NCBI GenBank assembly: GCA_963664845.1 | Contig: OY761615.1 | Location: 1,240,001-1,304,000, forward strand | DNA length: 64,000 nucleotides | Origin: CAIYTF01 sp963664845 | GTDB taxonomy: Bacteria > Bacteroidota > Ignavibacteria > Ignavibacteriales > Ignavibacteriaceae | Direction: 5' to 3' | Shown: in pieces, positions 37,330 through 46,402 of the stretch | How the letters are laid out: each line of letters begins with the position of its first letter | How positions within the stretch are numbered: position 1 is the stretch's first letter | Made by a program: the position numbers and the translations under genes | Notes under the pieces: generated by a model | Seen by the model: the letters and a program-made list of their open reading frames with translations, nothing else | The model's database searches: none | What the model was told of the DNA's origin: nothing

Positions 37330-39549
37330 TTATTTCAATAATATCAGCTTCTTAACCTGGCTGAACTTCTCCGTCCTAAGCTCGTAAAAATAGATGCCGG
37401 AGGCCAGGCCGCCAGCGTTCCATTGGATGCTGTGTGAACCTGCAGGTTTTTCTCCACTAAACAGTTCTGTTACTTTTTGCCCGAGCTGGTTGTAAACAGT
37501 AATGGTAACATTTGCACGTTCCGGAAGTGAATATGCAATTGTTGTTGCCGGGTTGAACGGGTTGGGGTAGTTTTGAGATAAAATATATTCTCGTGAAGAG
37601 AGAATGAGCTTTTTATCTTTATTATCGAGTATGAGGCCGCCCTCACGAAAAGCAAACAGACCATCTCCATTAGTCGCGATCCATTTATTTCCGGCTTTAT
37701 CAACAGCAAGTGAAAGTATACCCATCGCATACGGTAAAGGTGCGTTAGAATGGTCATATCTGGTCCAGGTTGTGCCATCATACTTTGCCAGCCCAAGATA
37801 AGTACCAAACCATGTTATTCCATTTGGCTCGAAAACGATTGAACTCGGATGGTAGTCTGGAATGCCTGAATTATTAGGAGTATACGCGATCCATGTAGAA
37901 TCACCATCGAATTTCACAAGTCCCTGATCAGTCACAATCCACTTGGCCCCATTTGGCCCGAATGAAATTCGATAGATGGAAGTGCCGGACAAACCGGAGT
38001 TAGACGGAGTATAGGTAGTCCACTTATTATCGATACTGTTAAATTTCGTTAACCCTCCGAATTGTGTTCCTATCCATTTTGTTCCGTCGGGGCCCACGGC
38101 AATAAAATCAACTTCATTTTTTGGTAAGGCTGAATTTGTAGTATTGAAAACCGTCCAGCTATGGCCATCGAATTTAACCAGACCATAATAAGTACCGAGC
38201 CACTTTGTTCCATTTTGTTCGATGGCTATTGAGAGTATAGCGTTTTGCGGTAAGCCTGAATTATAGGTAGTGTAGGTAGCCCAAGTGGCGCTGCTGTCAA
38301 ATTTTATCAAACCGCCAGTCGTCCCAATCCATTTTGTTCCGTTGGATTCTATTGCAAATGCCATGATTGAACCGAAATTCAAATAACTTTCCCAAATATG
38401 GTAAACAGTCCAAGCACCCCCAACATATTCTGTCAAATAATCATTATGAGTTATCATCCATTTATTCCCATTAGGCTCAATTGCAAGAAAAGTAATATCA
38501 TTATCCGGAAGTCCTGAACCGGATGTTGCATATTGCTTCCACGAAGAGCCGTCATATTTCACAAGGCCAACGGAGGTTCCAAACCAGGTATCGCCACTAT
38601 TATTGATGGCAATCGCGGACGCTGAACCTATGTCCAGGCCGGTGTTATTATAATTATAGACAGTCCAGTTAACATTATCATATTTTACGAGATTTGTCAT
38701 GGTTCCAATCCACTTGGATCCATCCGGAGCTATTGCGATATTATGCACCCAATTATCCGGCAAACCAGAATTGGATGATTTAAAAACGGTCCATGTTGCG
38801 CCATCAAATTTAACTAAACCGCTATCTGTCCCTATCCACTTTGTTCCATTGGGCTCAATAGCAATGGTGAGAATTGTAGCGCGCGGTAAACCAAAATCAG
38901 CGGGGTTATAAATTGTCCAGGAGGAATCATCATTATATTTTACCAACCTGCTATTGTTTGTAAAAGAACCATTGACTCCCATCCATTTTGTCCCATTTGC
39001 CTCAATTGCAATCGTATTGATCAGGGAACCCGGTAAACCGGAATTAGAAGGTTTGTAAACTTTCCAGGTAGTATCGCCGTCAAACTTTACCAATCCACCA
39101 CCGGATCCTGTAAGTAAACCACTTACACCAATCCACTTTATACCATTTGGCTCAATAGCGAGAGCGAAGATACCGTTATTCGGCAATCCTGAGTTTTCTG
39201 ACGTAAAAGTTTTCCATGTAACTCCATCAAACTTGGTTAACCCGGCATCTGTTCCGATCCATTTTATCCCCCGTGAATCTACACAGAGAAAATTTATCTT
39301 GTTGTCAGGTAATCCTGAATTTGCTCTATTAAAGAAGGCCTTATCATTTGACTGACTACTCAAGCGTACCAACCCACCATCCGTTCCTATCCATGTATAG
39401 CCGGGTTCAAAGGCTATTGACCGAATATTTGTGCCTGAAGTATAATTAATCCATTCCGGATTTTGAGAATAAATTACATTTGGGATGAACCAAATTATAA
39501 GAATGGTTACTATTGATAATCGAAAATAAAAGTCAAAATGAAATTTCAT
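37330..39549 (-). CDS. Secreted double seven-bladed propeller (Reg_prop repeats) with T9SS domain, tandem paralogue
   Basis: 739 residues from ATG 39549 (MKFHFDFYFRLSIV), which opens the signal peptide; an upstream in-frame ATG at 39576 is less natural. Fourteen Reg_prop-type blades are visible (WIGTDAGLTKFDG, WIGTDSGLVKFDG, WFGTSVGLVKYDG, WLGTYYGLVKFDG and others). Many carry a linking AIEPNGTKW. The T9SS type A domain at the end differs from that of its neighbour by only a handful of residues, while the propellers have diverged. It lies 43 bases upstream of its paralogue on the same strand, so they may be co-transcribed. Confidence 0.9.
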   Translation of the reverse strand: MKFHFDFYFRLSIVTILIIWFIPNVIYSQNPEWINYTSGTNIRSIAFEPGYTWIGTDGGLVRLSSQSNDKAFFNRANSGLPDNKINFLCVDSRGIKWIGTDAGLTKFDGVTWKTFTSENSGLPNNGIFALAIEPNGIKWIGVSGLLTGSGGGLVKFDGDTTWKVYKPSNSGLPGSLINTIAIEANGTKWMGVNGSFTNNSRLVKYNDDSSWTIYNPADFGLPRATILTIAIEPNGTKWIGTDSGLVKFDGATWTVFKSSNSGLPDNWVHNIAIAPDGSKWIGTMTNLVKYDNVNWTVYNYNNTGLDIGSASAIAINNSGDTWFGTSVGLVKYDGSSWKQYATSGSGLPDNDITFLAIEPNGNKWMITHNDYLTEYVGGAWTVYHIWESYLNFGSIMAFAIESNGTKWIGTTGGLIKFDSSATWATYTTYNSGLPQNAILSIAIEQNGTKWLGTYYGLVKFDGHSWTVFNTTNSALPKNEVDFIAVGPDGTKWIGTQFGGLTKFNSIDNKWTTYTPSNSGLSGTSIYRISFGPNGAKWIVTDQGLVKFDGDSTWIAYTPNNSGIPDYHPSSIVFEPNGITWFGTYLGLAKYDGTTWTRYDHSNAPLPYAMGILSLAVDKAGNKWIATNGDGLFAFREGGLILDNKDKKLILSSREYILSQNYPNPFNPATTIAYSLPERANVTITVYNQLGQKVTELFSGEKPAGSHSIQWNAGGLASGIYFYELRTEKFSQVKKLILLK

Positions 39550-39940
39550 GTGACCCATTAATAAATGATGTAACAAAATATGGACCCACTTTCATTGCCG
39601 GGATATTTAGAATTGCATCCTGAAACCAAGCTGAATACATGTTTGAGTTATTCCTTCTGAAAAAAACTGCCGGGAGGATGATCCCCCGGAATGATGGAAT
39701 TCCAAGGACTGCTTCTTTCCTAAAGTTTTGGTATTCCATAAGATAAAAATAGGTGATTTAATTGGTCTGAACAAACTGCAGGGGGAAGCATTACCCGGGC
39801 TTTACGAAGGCGGTTGGTGATTGATGCGTAAAACTACCCCGGCTATTAATACAAAATGCCCCTTCGATATCCGGGGCATTATTGTATCCAAACGAATGTT
39901 GAAGACTCGAAGGAATATATTACTCAATGCATAAATGCTC
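39550..39940. other. Intergenic region with a probable terminator
   Basis: At 39855-39880 AATGCCCC and GGGGCATT pair, and on the minus strand they are followed by TTGTATT. This is a likely terminator for the quinone-oxidoreductase gene that ends at 39941. A 68-codon minus-strand frame (39533-39739) has no recognisable product and overlaps the signal peptide of the propeller gene, so I do not call it. Confidence 0.5.
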
Positions 39941-40879
39941 TCACGAAACCTTTATAACAACCTTCCCCGCTATCTTCCCGGCTTCATACTTCTCATGCAC
40001 CTTCACAATATCCCCTAACCCGACGGTTTCAGAAATATAGACGCGAAGCTCTTTCCGGTCAATGCGTGCGGCAATTTCTTCAAGCTGCTTTGCATCCTGG
40101 TGCACGATCATACGCGCTGCTGTTACCTTCTTTGACGCGGCAATTTCCGGGTCAGCGGGTGTTAATGCCGAAACAAGTACTCCGCCTTCGTTTAACAGAT
40201 CCAGCAGAGCATTCACTTTTTCTGCCGGCAAGGGGGCAAGGTTAAACACAACATCCACCTTGGTGGTGATATTATTTTCAAATGAATCCACATGATAATC
40301 AATTGCCTCATTGGCTCCGCATTGTTTCAGCAGATCAAAATTGCGGGGCGAGGCCGACCCGATAACATAGGCGCCTGCCTGTTTTGAAAACTGTACTGCA
40401 TAAGCACCGACCGCTCCGGAGGCCGCATTGATAAACACACGCTGCCCTTTTTTCACTTTCGCATGTTCAACAATTCCCTGCCAGGCAGTAAGAGCAACCA
40501 GAGGCACGCCGCCCGCTTTTTCGAGGTCAGTGGTTGCCGGAGCTTTCGCCAGCACGTTCGCCTTTGCCACAACATATTCCGCCGCTGCGCCATTTTGGGT
40601 GAAACCAAGCATTCCATAGACACGATCACCTGTTTTCAGGTTCTGCACTCCGGCTCCGGTTTTCTCCACGATACCGGATACATCAGACGATAAGGTGAAA
40701 GGAAATTGCAAGGGCATCACCGCATGATAAGCCCCCGAACGGAGAAGCACATCCAGCGGATTGAATGATGTCGCCGATACTTTTATGAGCACTTCATCCG
40801 GCTGAATTTCCGGTACCGGTGCGTCTTCTATCCGGATTTCCTCTGCCGGGCCATATTTATGAATTCTTGCTGCTTTCAT
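39941..40879 (-). CDS. NADP-dependent oxidoreductase, quinone reductase (zeta-crystallin) type
   Basis: 312 residues of the medium-chain dehydrogenase superfamily without catalytic zinc ligands. The N-terminal GroES-like part has PDEVLIKVSATSFNPLDVLLRSG. The Rossmann part has RVFINAASGAVGAYAVQFSKQAGAYVIGSAS, the AxxGxxG cofactor motif. VFNLAPLP and the C-terminal AGKIAGKVVIKVS fit the QOR/YhdH-like family. It is divergent from the HxlR regulator with palindromic sites between them, a common arrangement for electrophile- or quinone-inducible reductases. Substrate unknown. Confidence 0.92.
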   Translation of the reverse strand: MKAARIHKYGPAEEIRIEDAPVPEIQPDEVLIKVSATSFNPLDVLLRSGAYHAVMPLQFPFTLSSDVSGIVEKTGAGVQNLKTGDRVYGMLGFTQNGAAAEYVVAKANVLAKAPATTDLEKAGGVPLVALTAWQGIVEHAKVKKGQRVFINAASGAVGAYAVQFSKQAGAYVIGSASPRNFDLLKQCGANEAIDYHVDSFENNITTKVDVVFNLAPLPAEKVNALLDLLNEGGVLVSALTPADPEIAASKKVTAARMIVHQDAKQLEEIAARIDRKELRVYISETVGLGDIVKVHEKYEAGKIAGKVVIKVS

Positions 40880-40944
40880 GATATTATTCCTTTTTTTAGT
40901 AAATTAACCAGCTCTTTTATATACTTGCTCTATAAAGTATTATT

Positions 40945-41030
40945 ACTTACATTTTGTAAGTGAAACTTACTGAATTCGCGCCCCCGACACAATACGGCAC
41001 GTTTCGGTTCGCTACTCACTTATTGGTAAG
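40945..41030. promoter_or_regulatory. HxlR-type operator candidates
   Basis: ACTTACA-TTT-TGTAAGT (40945-40961) is a perfect 7-base inverted repeat. A further ACTTAC half site follows at 40965-40970, and CTTA-TTGG-TAAG lies at 41019-41030, just before a TATAAT (41035-41040) facing the regulator gene. The shared CTTA/TAAG core and position suggest binding sites of the adjacent HxlR protein. Confidence 0.55.
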
Positions 41031-41065
41031 ATTTTATAATTCGGAACAGAATCGCCTAAAAAATC

Positions 41066-41425
41066 ATGAAAAAAATTTTTGAAGAATTTACGGAATGCCC
41101 GGTAAGGAGTGTCCTTGACCGCTTTGGAGATAAATGGTCTCTGCTCGTACTCCTGACTTTGGCAGGAACTTCCCCCCTACGTTTCGGAGAGATCAGCAAA
41201 CTCATTCCCGATGTATCGCAGAAGATGTTGACAACAACGCTAAAAACGCTGCAGGCCGATGGGTTGCTTTTAAGAAAGAGCTACCCTGTCATACCCCCGA
41301 AGGTCGAGTATCACATGACACCGCTTGGTTATACGTTAATACCCCATATTCATAATTTATTGGAGTGGGCACAACAGAACGGAAATACGATCCGGAAAGC
41401 ACGGCGGGCAGCAACAGACGTTTGA
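41066..41425 (+). CDS. HxlR-family transcriptional regulator
   Basis: 119-residue winged-helix regulator. The family signature is complete: ECPVRSVLDRFGDKWSLLVLLTL (conserved CP...GGKW-type start), LRFGEISKLIPDVSQKMLTTTLKTLQADGLLLRKSYPVIPPKVEYHMTPLG. The N-terminal Cys12 is the residue that senses electrophiles or oxidants in several HxlR/HypR/YodB members. It is divergently transcribed from the quinone oxidoreductase gene and probably regulates it and itself. Confidence 0.94.
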   Translation: MKKIFEEFTECPVRSVLDRFGDKWSLLVLLTLAGTSPLRFGEISKLIPDVSQKMLTTTLKTLQADGLLLRKSYPVIPPKVEYHMTPLGYTLIPHIHNLLEWAQQNGNTIRKARRAATDV

Positions 41426-41837
41426 GAGGATTCTTCCAGATCTGCTCGATGACTACTGTTCCTATGCTCAATAACCGGTTAGGGTGCGTCGCTTTTAAAG
41501 CAATGAGGTCTTGCCCAACCAGGAAAACCCCGACTGAAACACAAAAACAAAATGATTTTTTCAGACATTCCAGTTTGGATTGTTCATTCTCATCCCCAGG
41601 GGTTCAAAATTTTGAACCCCTACATTCAACGCAATATACAATTCCTACAATATTACCCACACTTGCGCATTTAATGTGATTACGATCAACCTCTTACTTT
41701 ATTTATGGTAATCTCACATTGAGGTTCCCGTCAATTCGCCATATTAGGTCGTGTCTGCACTTAATTCCGCCTGTGGTTCGGAATAATGAAACGACCAATA
41801 ATTTTAGCTACACTCTGAACAACAAACGGAATGACAG
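41426..41837. repeat. Intergenic region with copy 1 of a 24-28-bp palindrome
   Basis: At 41598-41621 AGGGGTTC-AAAATTTT-GAACCCCT is a perfect 24-base palindrome, followed by ACATT. Two further copies occur at 43677-43704 and 59004-59031. No gene is supported here. A 104-codon plus-strand frame crossing the region overlaps the regulator and has no recognisable product. Confidence 0.65.
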
Positions 41838-42227
41838 ATGGGTCAACAGCAACTCCTTCTTCTTGTACTTGGCGTAATAATCGTTGGAATAGCAATTGTT
41901 GTGGGAATAAATTTATTCTCCTCAAACGCCGTTGACGCCAACCGGAATGCTGTTATTACCGATCTGAATACCCTTGCCGAAAAAGCCTGGACATACAGGA
42001 AAAAGGCAACAAATTTCGGCGGCGGTGGCGGGTCATTTGTCGGATTCACTATTCCAACAGGTTTGTCATCCAATGCAAACGGAACCTACCTGATTTCAAT
42101 AGCCGGCTCAGCTTTCACTATTTCTTTTGATGGGACCGGCACCGAAACAGGTGATGACGGAACTACCCCGGTGAAATACACGGGAAGAGTTACACCGGAA
42201 AAGATATTTATTACTAAAACAAACTGA
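41838..42227 (+). CDS. Pilin-like protein with N-terminal hydrophobic helix
   Basis: 129 residues. Residues 4-27 (QQLLLLVLGVIIVGIAIVVGIN) form one long hydrophobic helix that runs into an amphipathic segment (NAVDANRNAVITDLNTLAEKAWTYRK), followed by a Gly-rich loop and a beta-rich C-terminal head. This matches the shape of type IV pilins and pseudopilins. There is no charged leader or G-[FMLI]xxxE cleavage motif, so it would not be processed by a standard prepilin peptidase. No pilus genes adjoin it. It could be a structural surface filament protein or a membrane-anchored protein of unknown role. Confidence 0.6.
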   Translation: MGQQQLLLLVLGVIIVGIAIVVGINLFSSNAVDANRNAVITDLNTLAEKAWTYRKKATNFGGGGGSFVGFTIPTGLSSNANGTYLISIAGSAFTISFDGTGTETGDDGTTPVKYTGRVTPEKIFITKTN

Positions 42228-42658
42228 CATTATCCCCAGCGAACTAACTAAGCCATCCAACCATTATCAAGTGAACATGTTTTATCTTTGCGGCCTTCGC
42301 GCCTGCCGGGCGCCAGACGGGTGTGAATGCGCTTCGGATTTATTTTAGAAATGAAGGTTTCATGCAAAGGACGCAAAGAAAGCGCAAAGTGCACAAAGTT
42401 GTTGCGTAGAGAAGCCAAAGGAACGTAGTTACAAAAAGACATACTGAAGTTGGCTTTGCGAGTCACTTAAACCCTCCAACAATTTTCAAATGATCATGTT
42501 TTATCTTTGCGACCTTTGCGCCTCCTTTGTGCCCTTTGCGTTTAAATGAGATTATAAGCAAAGGCTTCAGTAAATCGATTGGAACTTTCAGTATCAGTTC
42601 CCCGGTTTGATAAGGGAATGTGTTACTGAAATTAATTGTAATAAGAAAGGCAAATGCT
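42228..42658. repeat. CGCAAAG-type repeat region, left of the oxidoreductase gene
   Basis: Contains runs of the unit CGCAAAG and its reverse complement CTTTGCG at 9-10-base spacing. The block 42329-42548 (from GCGCTTCGGATT to GCGTTTAAATG) reappears in the same orientation at 43322-43478. No gene is supported; a 72-codon minus-strand frame is made of the repeat. Confidence 0.7.
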
Positions 42659-43297
42659 ATGAAAATCGGAATTATCGGATCGGGAAATGTTGGCAAGCAC
42701 CTGGCAACCGGATTTTTGCGGTTGGGGCACTCGGTCAAAATTGGGACACGGGATACGGCCAAGATGGCAGAATGGCTAACCTCTGCCGGGGAGAACGCTT
42801 CAGTGGGCAGTCTGCAAGAAGCTGCCCAATTCGGAGAGGTTCTTGTGCTTGCAACATCCTGGGATGGAACGCTGAATGCGATTGCGCTTGCAGGGAGCGA
42901 AAACTTTACGGAGAAAATTGTTGTGGACGTTACCAACCCATTGGACTTTTCTCAGGGTGCGCCGCCTAAACTTGCAAGTGCCCCGGGAAACTCCGGCGCA
43001 GAGCAGATACAGAAAGCGATCCCCGGCGCAAAGATCACCAAAGCGTTTAACACTATATCCGCACCAACAATGATAAGTCCTGCCATGGAAGGTGGAGACC
43101 CCGACCTGTTTATTGCCGGTGATGCAGACGCGAAGAAGTTCGCCACTGAAACAGCCGTTGCATTTGGATGGAAAAGTGTTATCGATACAGGTGACCTCAG
43201 CCAATCATATCTGCTTGAGGCTTTTGCAATGCTGTGGATAAATTACGCCTTTGCAAACAATCATTGGAGCCACGCGTTTAAACTGATGGTGAAATAA
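42659..43297 (+). CDS. NAD(P)-binding oxidoreductase, F420H2:NADP reductase-like (NpdG/dinucleotide-binding family)
   Basis: 212 residues. MKIGIIGSGNVGKHLATGFLRLGHSVKIGTRD is a Rossmann GxGxxG fold with an Arg (GTRD) that favours NADPH. VVDVTNPLDFSQG and IPGAKITKAFNTISAPTM are the conserved middle motifs of the NADPH-dependent F420 reductase-like/YqeC group. The ATG at 42659 is preceded by AAAGGCAAA. Members act on F420 or on small carbonyl substrates, and no F420 genes are seen here. The gene is bracketed by direct repeats of the CGCAAAG family (42329-42548 and 43322-43478), so it may have moved as a unit. Confidence 0.86.
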   Translation: MKIGIIGSGNVGKHLATGFLRLGHSVKIGTRDTAKMAEWLTSAGENASVGSLQEAAQFGEVLVLATSWDGTLNAIALAGSENFTEKIVVDVTNPLDFSQGAPPKLASAPGNSGAEQIQKAIPGAKITKAFNTISAPTMISPAMEGGDPDLFIAGDADAKKFATETAVAFGWKSVIDTGDLSQSYLLEAFAMLWINYAFANNHWSHAFKLMVK

Positions 43298-43928
43298 AAT
43301 AGTTCTTGTTTGTGGTTTATTGCGCTTCGGATTTAATTTAGAAATTAAGTTTTAACGCAAAGGGCGCAAAGGAGGCGCAAAGTGCACAAAGTTGTTGCGT
43401 AGAGAGGCCATAAGGCAGTGATCATATTTTTATCTTTGCGGCCTTCGCGCCATCTATGTGGCCTTTGCGTTTAAATGGGAATTGACAAACTATGGCTTTT
43501 CACAAAGCATACGAAGAAGCCACAAAGTGCATAAAGGTATTTGGGCTAATTTAATTTTTCGTAGAGATGCTCAGAGATTTGTATTTCAAATTAATGGGGA
43601 AAAATTCAACATAATAAAGGGATTGGCCTACCCCATATATTAAAGAGACCTCGGACGAATTCAAATATTTACAGTGGTAGGGGTTCAAGATTTTGAACCC
43701 CTACAGTTACGCCGATATCCAAAACCATATAGCCCCTGAATATTTAAGACTTAATTAAGTTGATTTTCGCCTGTATAAAATGTAAAATTGCTCCATAAAA
43801 TAGGGATTGTGCTAATTATGATCGGTATTTCGTTTATTTTTCAGCTTCATCTGTTTTGAATACACCGAAAGCAATAAATGCAGAAAAATATTATTTTGGT
43901 TGTAATTACTTACTTTGCTAAAGTGAGC
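43298..43928. repeat. CGCAAAG-type repeat block and palindrome copy 2
   Basis: 43322-43478 is a direct repeat of 42329-42548. Related units continue to about 43545. At 43677-43704 a 28-base palindrome (GTAGGGGTTC arms, one mismatch at the centre) matches the copies near 41598 and 59004. No gene supported; a 61-codon frame here consists largely of repeat sequence. Confidence 0.65.
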
Positions 43929-44675
43929 TTAGAATTTCGATGATAATCCTAAAGTTTGAATCATCGATCCAAATATCATTTTTATGTCTAGACTTAATGA
44001 TCTGTTCATAAGATAATACATATCATAGTCAAAAATATTATCTAAAGTAATATGAATTCGATTTTCAGATAGGGCCCATAAACTTACAAAACCCGGCTTT
44101 ATCTTAAGTAGTGCCTCTTTCTCTTTCTCAGACAACGTTGCCGATGTTTTGCTATCATCAAGGATAAAACTTCTACCCACAATAGACATATCTCCTGTGA
44201 CCACATTTAATAAAGCCGGTAGTTCATCAAGACCGGTTTGGCGCAGAAACCGACCCATTCTAGTAATACGACATTCTTTTTTTTGCATCGGTCTTTTATT
44301 ATTCTCTTCATTTGCAACATCAAAGGTCCTAAACTTGTAATACCAGAGAATTCCCCCTTTCAGGCCGATTCTTTTTGTTTTAATAAATGCAGGTCCTTTG
44401 CTATCGAATTTTATTAATATCGCGATAAGTAAAAGACAAGGAGAAATAAACAGAAGCCCCAAAAGCATAATAGACAAATCCAGCATTCTTTTAAGCAATG
44501 TGTAAAGAATTGACTTGCTTGGAATATCCGACATACGAACTTTACCTTTTATCCTGAGAGAATTAAAATGCATGAAGGTTCTTTTTAATGAAGCATTACT
44601 CCAAAATAAAAGCAAGAAAAGTGCTCCTATAACTCCAACAAATATCGAAATGAATGTAAATAGCGATTGTATCAT
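43929..44675 (-). CDS. Bacterial sugar transferase (polyprenyl-phosphate glycosyl-1-phosphate transferase)
   Basis: 248 residues of the WcaJ/PglC/EpsL (PF02397) family, which transfers a sugar phosphate onto undecaprenyl phosphate to start surface polysaccharide assembly. An N-terminal membrane helix (residues 5-25) precedes a reentrant hydrophobic segment (LDLSIMLLGLLFISPCLLLIAILIKFDSKGPAF). Then come the catalytic motifs KTKRIGLKGGILWYYKFRTFD, MGRFLRQTGLDELPALLNVVTGDMSIVGRSF and IKPGFVSLWAL. Its ATG overlaps the upstream stop (ATGA). Only two small membrane proteins accompany it, so this is a fragment of, or a minimal, polysaccharide locus. Confidence 0.92.
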   Translation of the reverse strand: MIQSLFTFISIFVGVIGALFLLLFWSNASLKRTFMHFNSLRIKGKVRMSDIPSKSILYTLLKRMLDLSIMLLGLLFISPCLLLIAILIKFDSKGPAFIKTKRIGLKGGILWYYKFRTFDVANEENNKRPMQKKECRITRMGRFLRQTGLDELPALLNVVTGDMSIVGRSFILDDSKTSATLSEKEKEALLKIKPGFVSLWALSENRIHITLDNIFDYDMYYLMNRSLSLDIKMIFGSMIQTLGLSSKF

Positions 44676-45052
44676 TCCATAGACCGTTCGTATCGAAATT
44701 TATAAAATGGCGCAACAAAAGTAGGTATTACTGCTGCTATCAGTGAAAAAGGGAAGACTAGCGACCCGACATTGCTGCTATATATCATTCCTAACACAAC
44801 ACAGTCCAATACTAGTATTATAAAAAGAAAAAGCCTCCATGTAAATTCAAAATATCCCTTTTTCCCGTTCAAATTAATATTAAGGTTAACAACACAGAGA
44901 TAAATACTAAAAAAGAGTATTTCGGGCAATTCTGCTATACGCTGGAGGCTGAGAGCTGCCTCCTTTCCCATAATGGAGACAAAAACCCTCAATGCAAAGG
45001 GCGATAGTGGTAGAAAAATATTAATCAATATCCAGCGATAAAATATTTTCAT
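44672..45052 (-). CDS. Small membrane protein beside the sugar transferase
   Basis: About 126 residues with four predicted membrane helices (WILINIFLPLSPFALRVFV, EILFFSIYLCVVNLNIN, WRLFLFIILVLDCVVLGMIY, FPFSLIAAVIPTFVAPFY). The ATG at 45052 seems a natural N-terminus; an in-frame GTG at 45079 would add nine residues. Overlap with the sugar transferase start suggests a shared process. No family recognised. Confidence 0.65.
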   Translation of the reverse strand: MKIFYRWILINIFLPLSPFALRVFVSIMGKEAALSLQRIAELPEILFFSIYLCVVNLNINLNGKKGYFEFTWRLFLFIILVLDCVVLGMIYSSNVGSLVFPFSLIAAVIPTFVAPFYKFRYERSME

Positions 45053-45340
45053 TTGTTTTAGCGTATAGATTTGAGTCACTTAATAATCTAGTACAAAAAT
45101 TTATTTAGAAACCACGACATCAAGTTGCAATTTAATCTGTCCTATCTATCTATAAAAAACCATATCCAAAGGCAAACACCTTACTCCAGAAAATATCTGC
45201 ATCGATAAACTCAATTTCAGAAGTCTTTTGCATATTTTACCAACTATTTTGGGAAGCAATTGGCAGAATTCAACAAAAAAGAATCGCTCAACAAATTAGT
45301 GCATCGTTTAATAAACAAGATTAACATATAAATTGAATTA

Positions 45341-45868
45341 TTACCCAACTATGCTTTTCTCTTCATCTGTTAGTTCTAAATTCCCTACCGAGAGATATTT
45401 TTTTATATTCGGATTAATTTCTGCCACTACGGAAGGTCCCCAACGCGGATTTTCACATTCACGGATTACTATCAATATCTTTTTATGTATAAGCCCGACA
45501 ACCGCTGGTGTACTCAATGGCAAATTATGTGTATTTGAATTCTTATCAAAATAGCTCTTAATAATCTTTTTTTCATAAGGATCAAACATCTTAATGGATT
45601 TGATCGTTTCATCAGCAGCTTTCTTAATATCTAAATGTTTTTTAATCTTATCAAATAAATAGACCCCAGCATCTACAAAGAGGAACAAAGCAAAGAATAT
45701 TAAGAATAAACTTATATAAAGCCTAAAGTCGTTGACAATTTTTGCTATTCCCAAAAACTCTTTTAATGAAAGTGGAGCAGTTAAAAGAAAAAATGAAAAA
45801 AGGACAATCAGTATTTTATGTTTTAGATTTAGCTTAAAAACATCAAATATTTTCGAAATCCATTCCAT
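45341..45868 (-). CDS. Membrane protein of unknown function
   Basis: 175 residues. Two membrane helices lie at residues 17-35 (ILIVLFSFFLLTAPLSL) and 50-70 (LYISLFLIFFALFLFVDAGVYLF). A soluble C-terminal domain of about 100 residues follows (KHLDIKKAADETIKSIKMFDPYEKKII onward), with IVRECENPRWGPSVVAEINP near residue 135. The two-helix plus super-infection-exclusion-like layout is sometimes seen in phage-exclusion SieB-like proteins, but the resemblance is weak. It is 260 bases from the small membrane protein gene and AT-rich like it. Confidence 0.55.
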   Translation of the reverse strand: MEWISKIFDVFKLNLKHKILIVLFSFFLLTAPLSLKEFLGIAKIVNDFRLYISLFLIFFALFLFVDAGVYLFDKIKKHLDIKKAADETIKSIKMFDPYEKKIIKSYFDKNSNTHNLPLSTPAVVGLIHKKILIVIRECENPRWGPSVVAEINPNIKKYLSVGNLELTDEEKSIVG

Positions 45869-46402
45869 AAACGCTCTCTTTGCTTACTAATAGTGAAACG
45901 ATTTTCAAATATAACATAAAATGATTGATTATTAAAAAGCGCACTCAGGTATTGTAGCAATCAGATATAGTAAATATTTAGAATCAACAAGACAGAATAG
46001 CCAAAATTAATCTTAGAAACTGCAGATGAATTTTTGGAATATTTCTAACTAATTATTTCATAACAGAGCTGGTAGCGCCCTCTATTTTTATTCTATAGTT
46101 GTTTAGGTAATCTTATATGAATGGACCTAATTAGAGTTAATTCCACAGTCAGAAACGCCTTATACGGTGATTATCCAGAATGTGCTGTTCAACGGCACGA
46201 GTAGCTACTTAAAAAATAACCTCGCGATAAATGGACCAAGCATTTTCCTTCAAAATTTTATGTCCCTCAAGCAGCCTTTTACTACCGAATAATCCTAAAT
46301 CCTTTGATTCCCGAGTGCTATTTGCTCCCACGATGCTGAGCAGCCATAATTTTAAACATTAAGTCTGGTTTACTCTTTTAAATATTTTCCTAAATCTCAA
46401 TA
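45869..46402. other. Intergenic region, nothing identified
   Basis: AT-rich, with no frame above 60 codons, no strong hairpin and no copy of the dispersed repeats. It separates the AT-rich sugar-transferase cluster from the GC-richer AmmeMemoRadiSam operon. Confidence 0.4.

Noticed and set aside
39533..39739. 68-codon minus-strand reading frame
   Set aside because: It overlaps the signal-peptide end of the propeller gene, shows no known motif and is not preceded by a ribosome site.
42270..43545. Possible CRISPR array
   Set aside because: The CGCAAAG units are spaced 9-10 bases apart with irregular length and inverted arms; there are no unique spacers of constant size and no cas genes.
43458..43643. 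61-codon plus-strand reading frame
   Set aside because: Its sequence is mainly part of the CGCAAAG repeat block.
45341..45868. Phage superinfection-exclusion (SieB-like) protein
   Set aside because: Only the two-helix layout is similar; no shared motif and no phage genes nearby.
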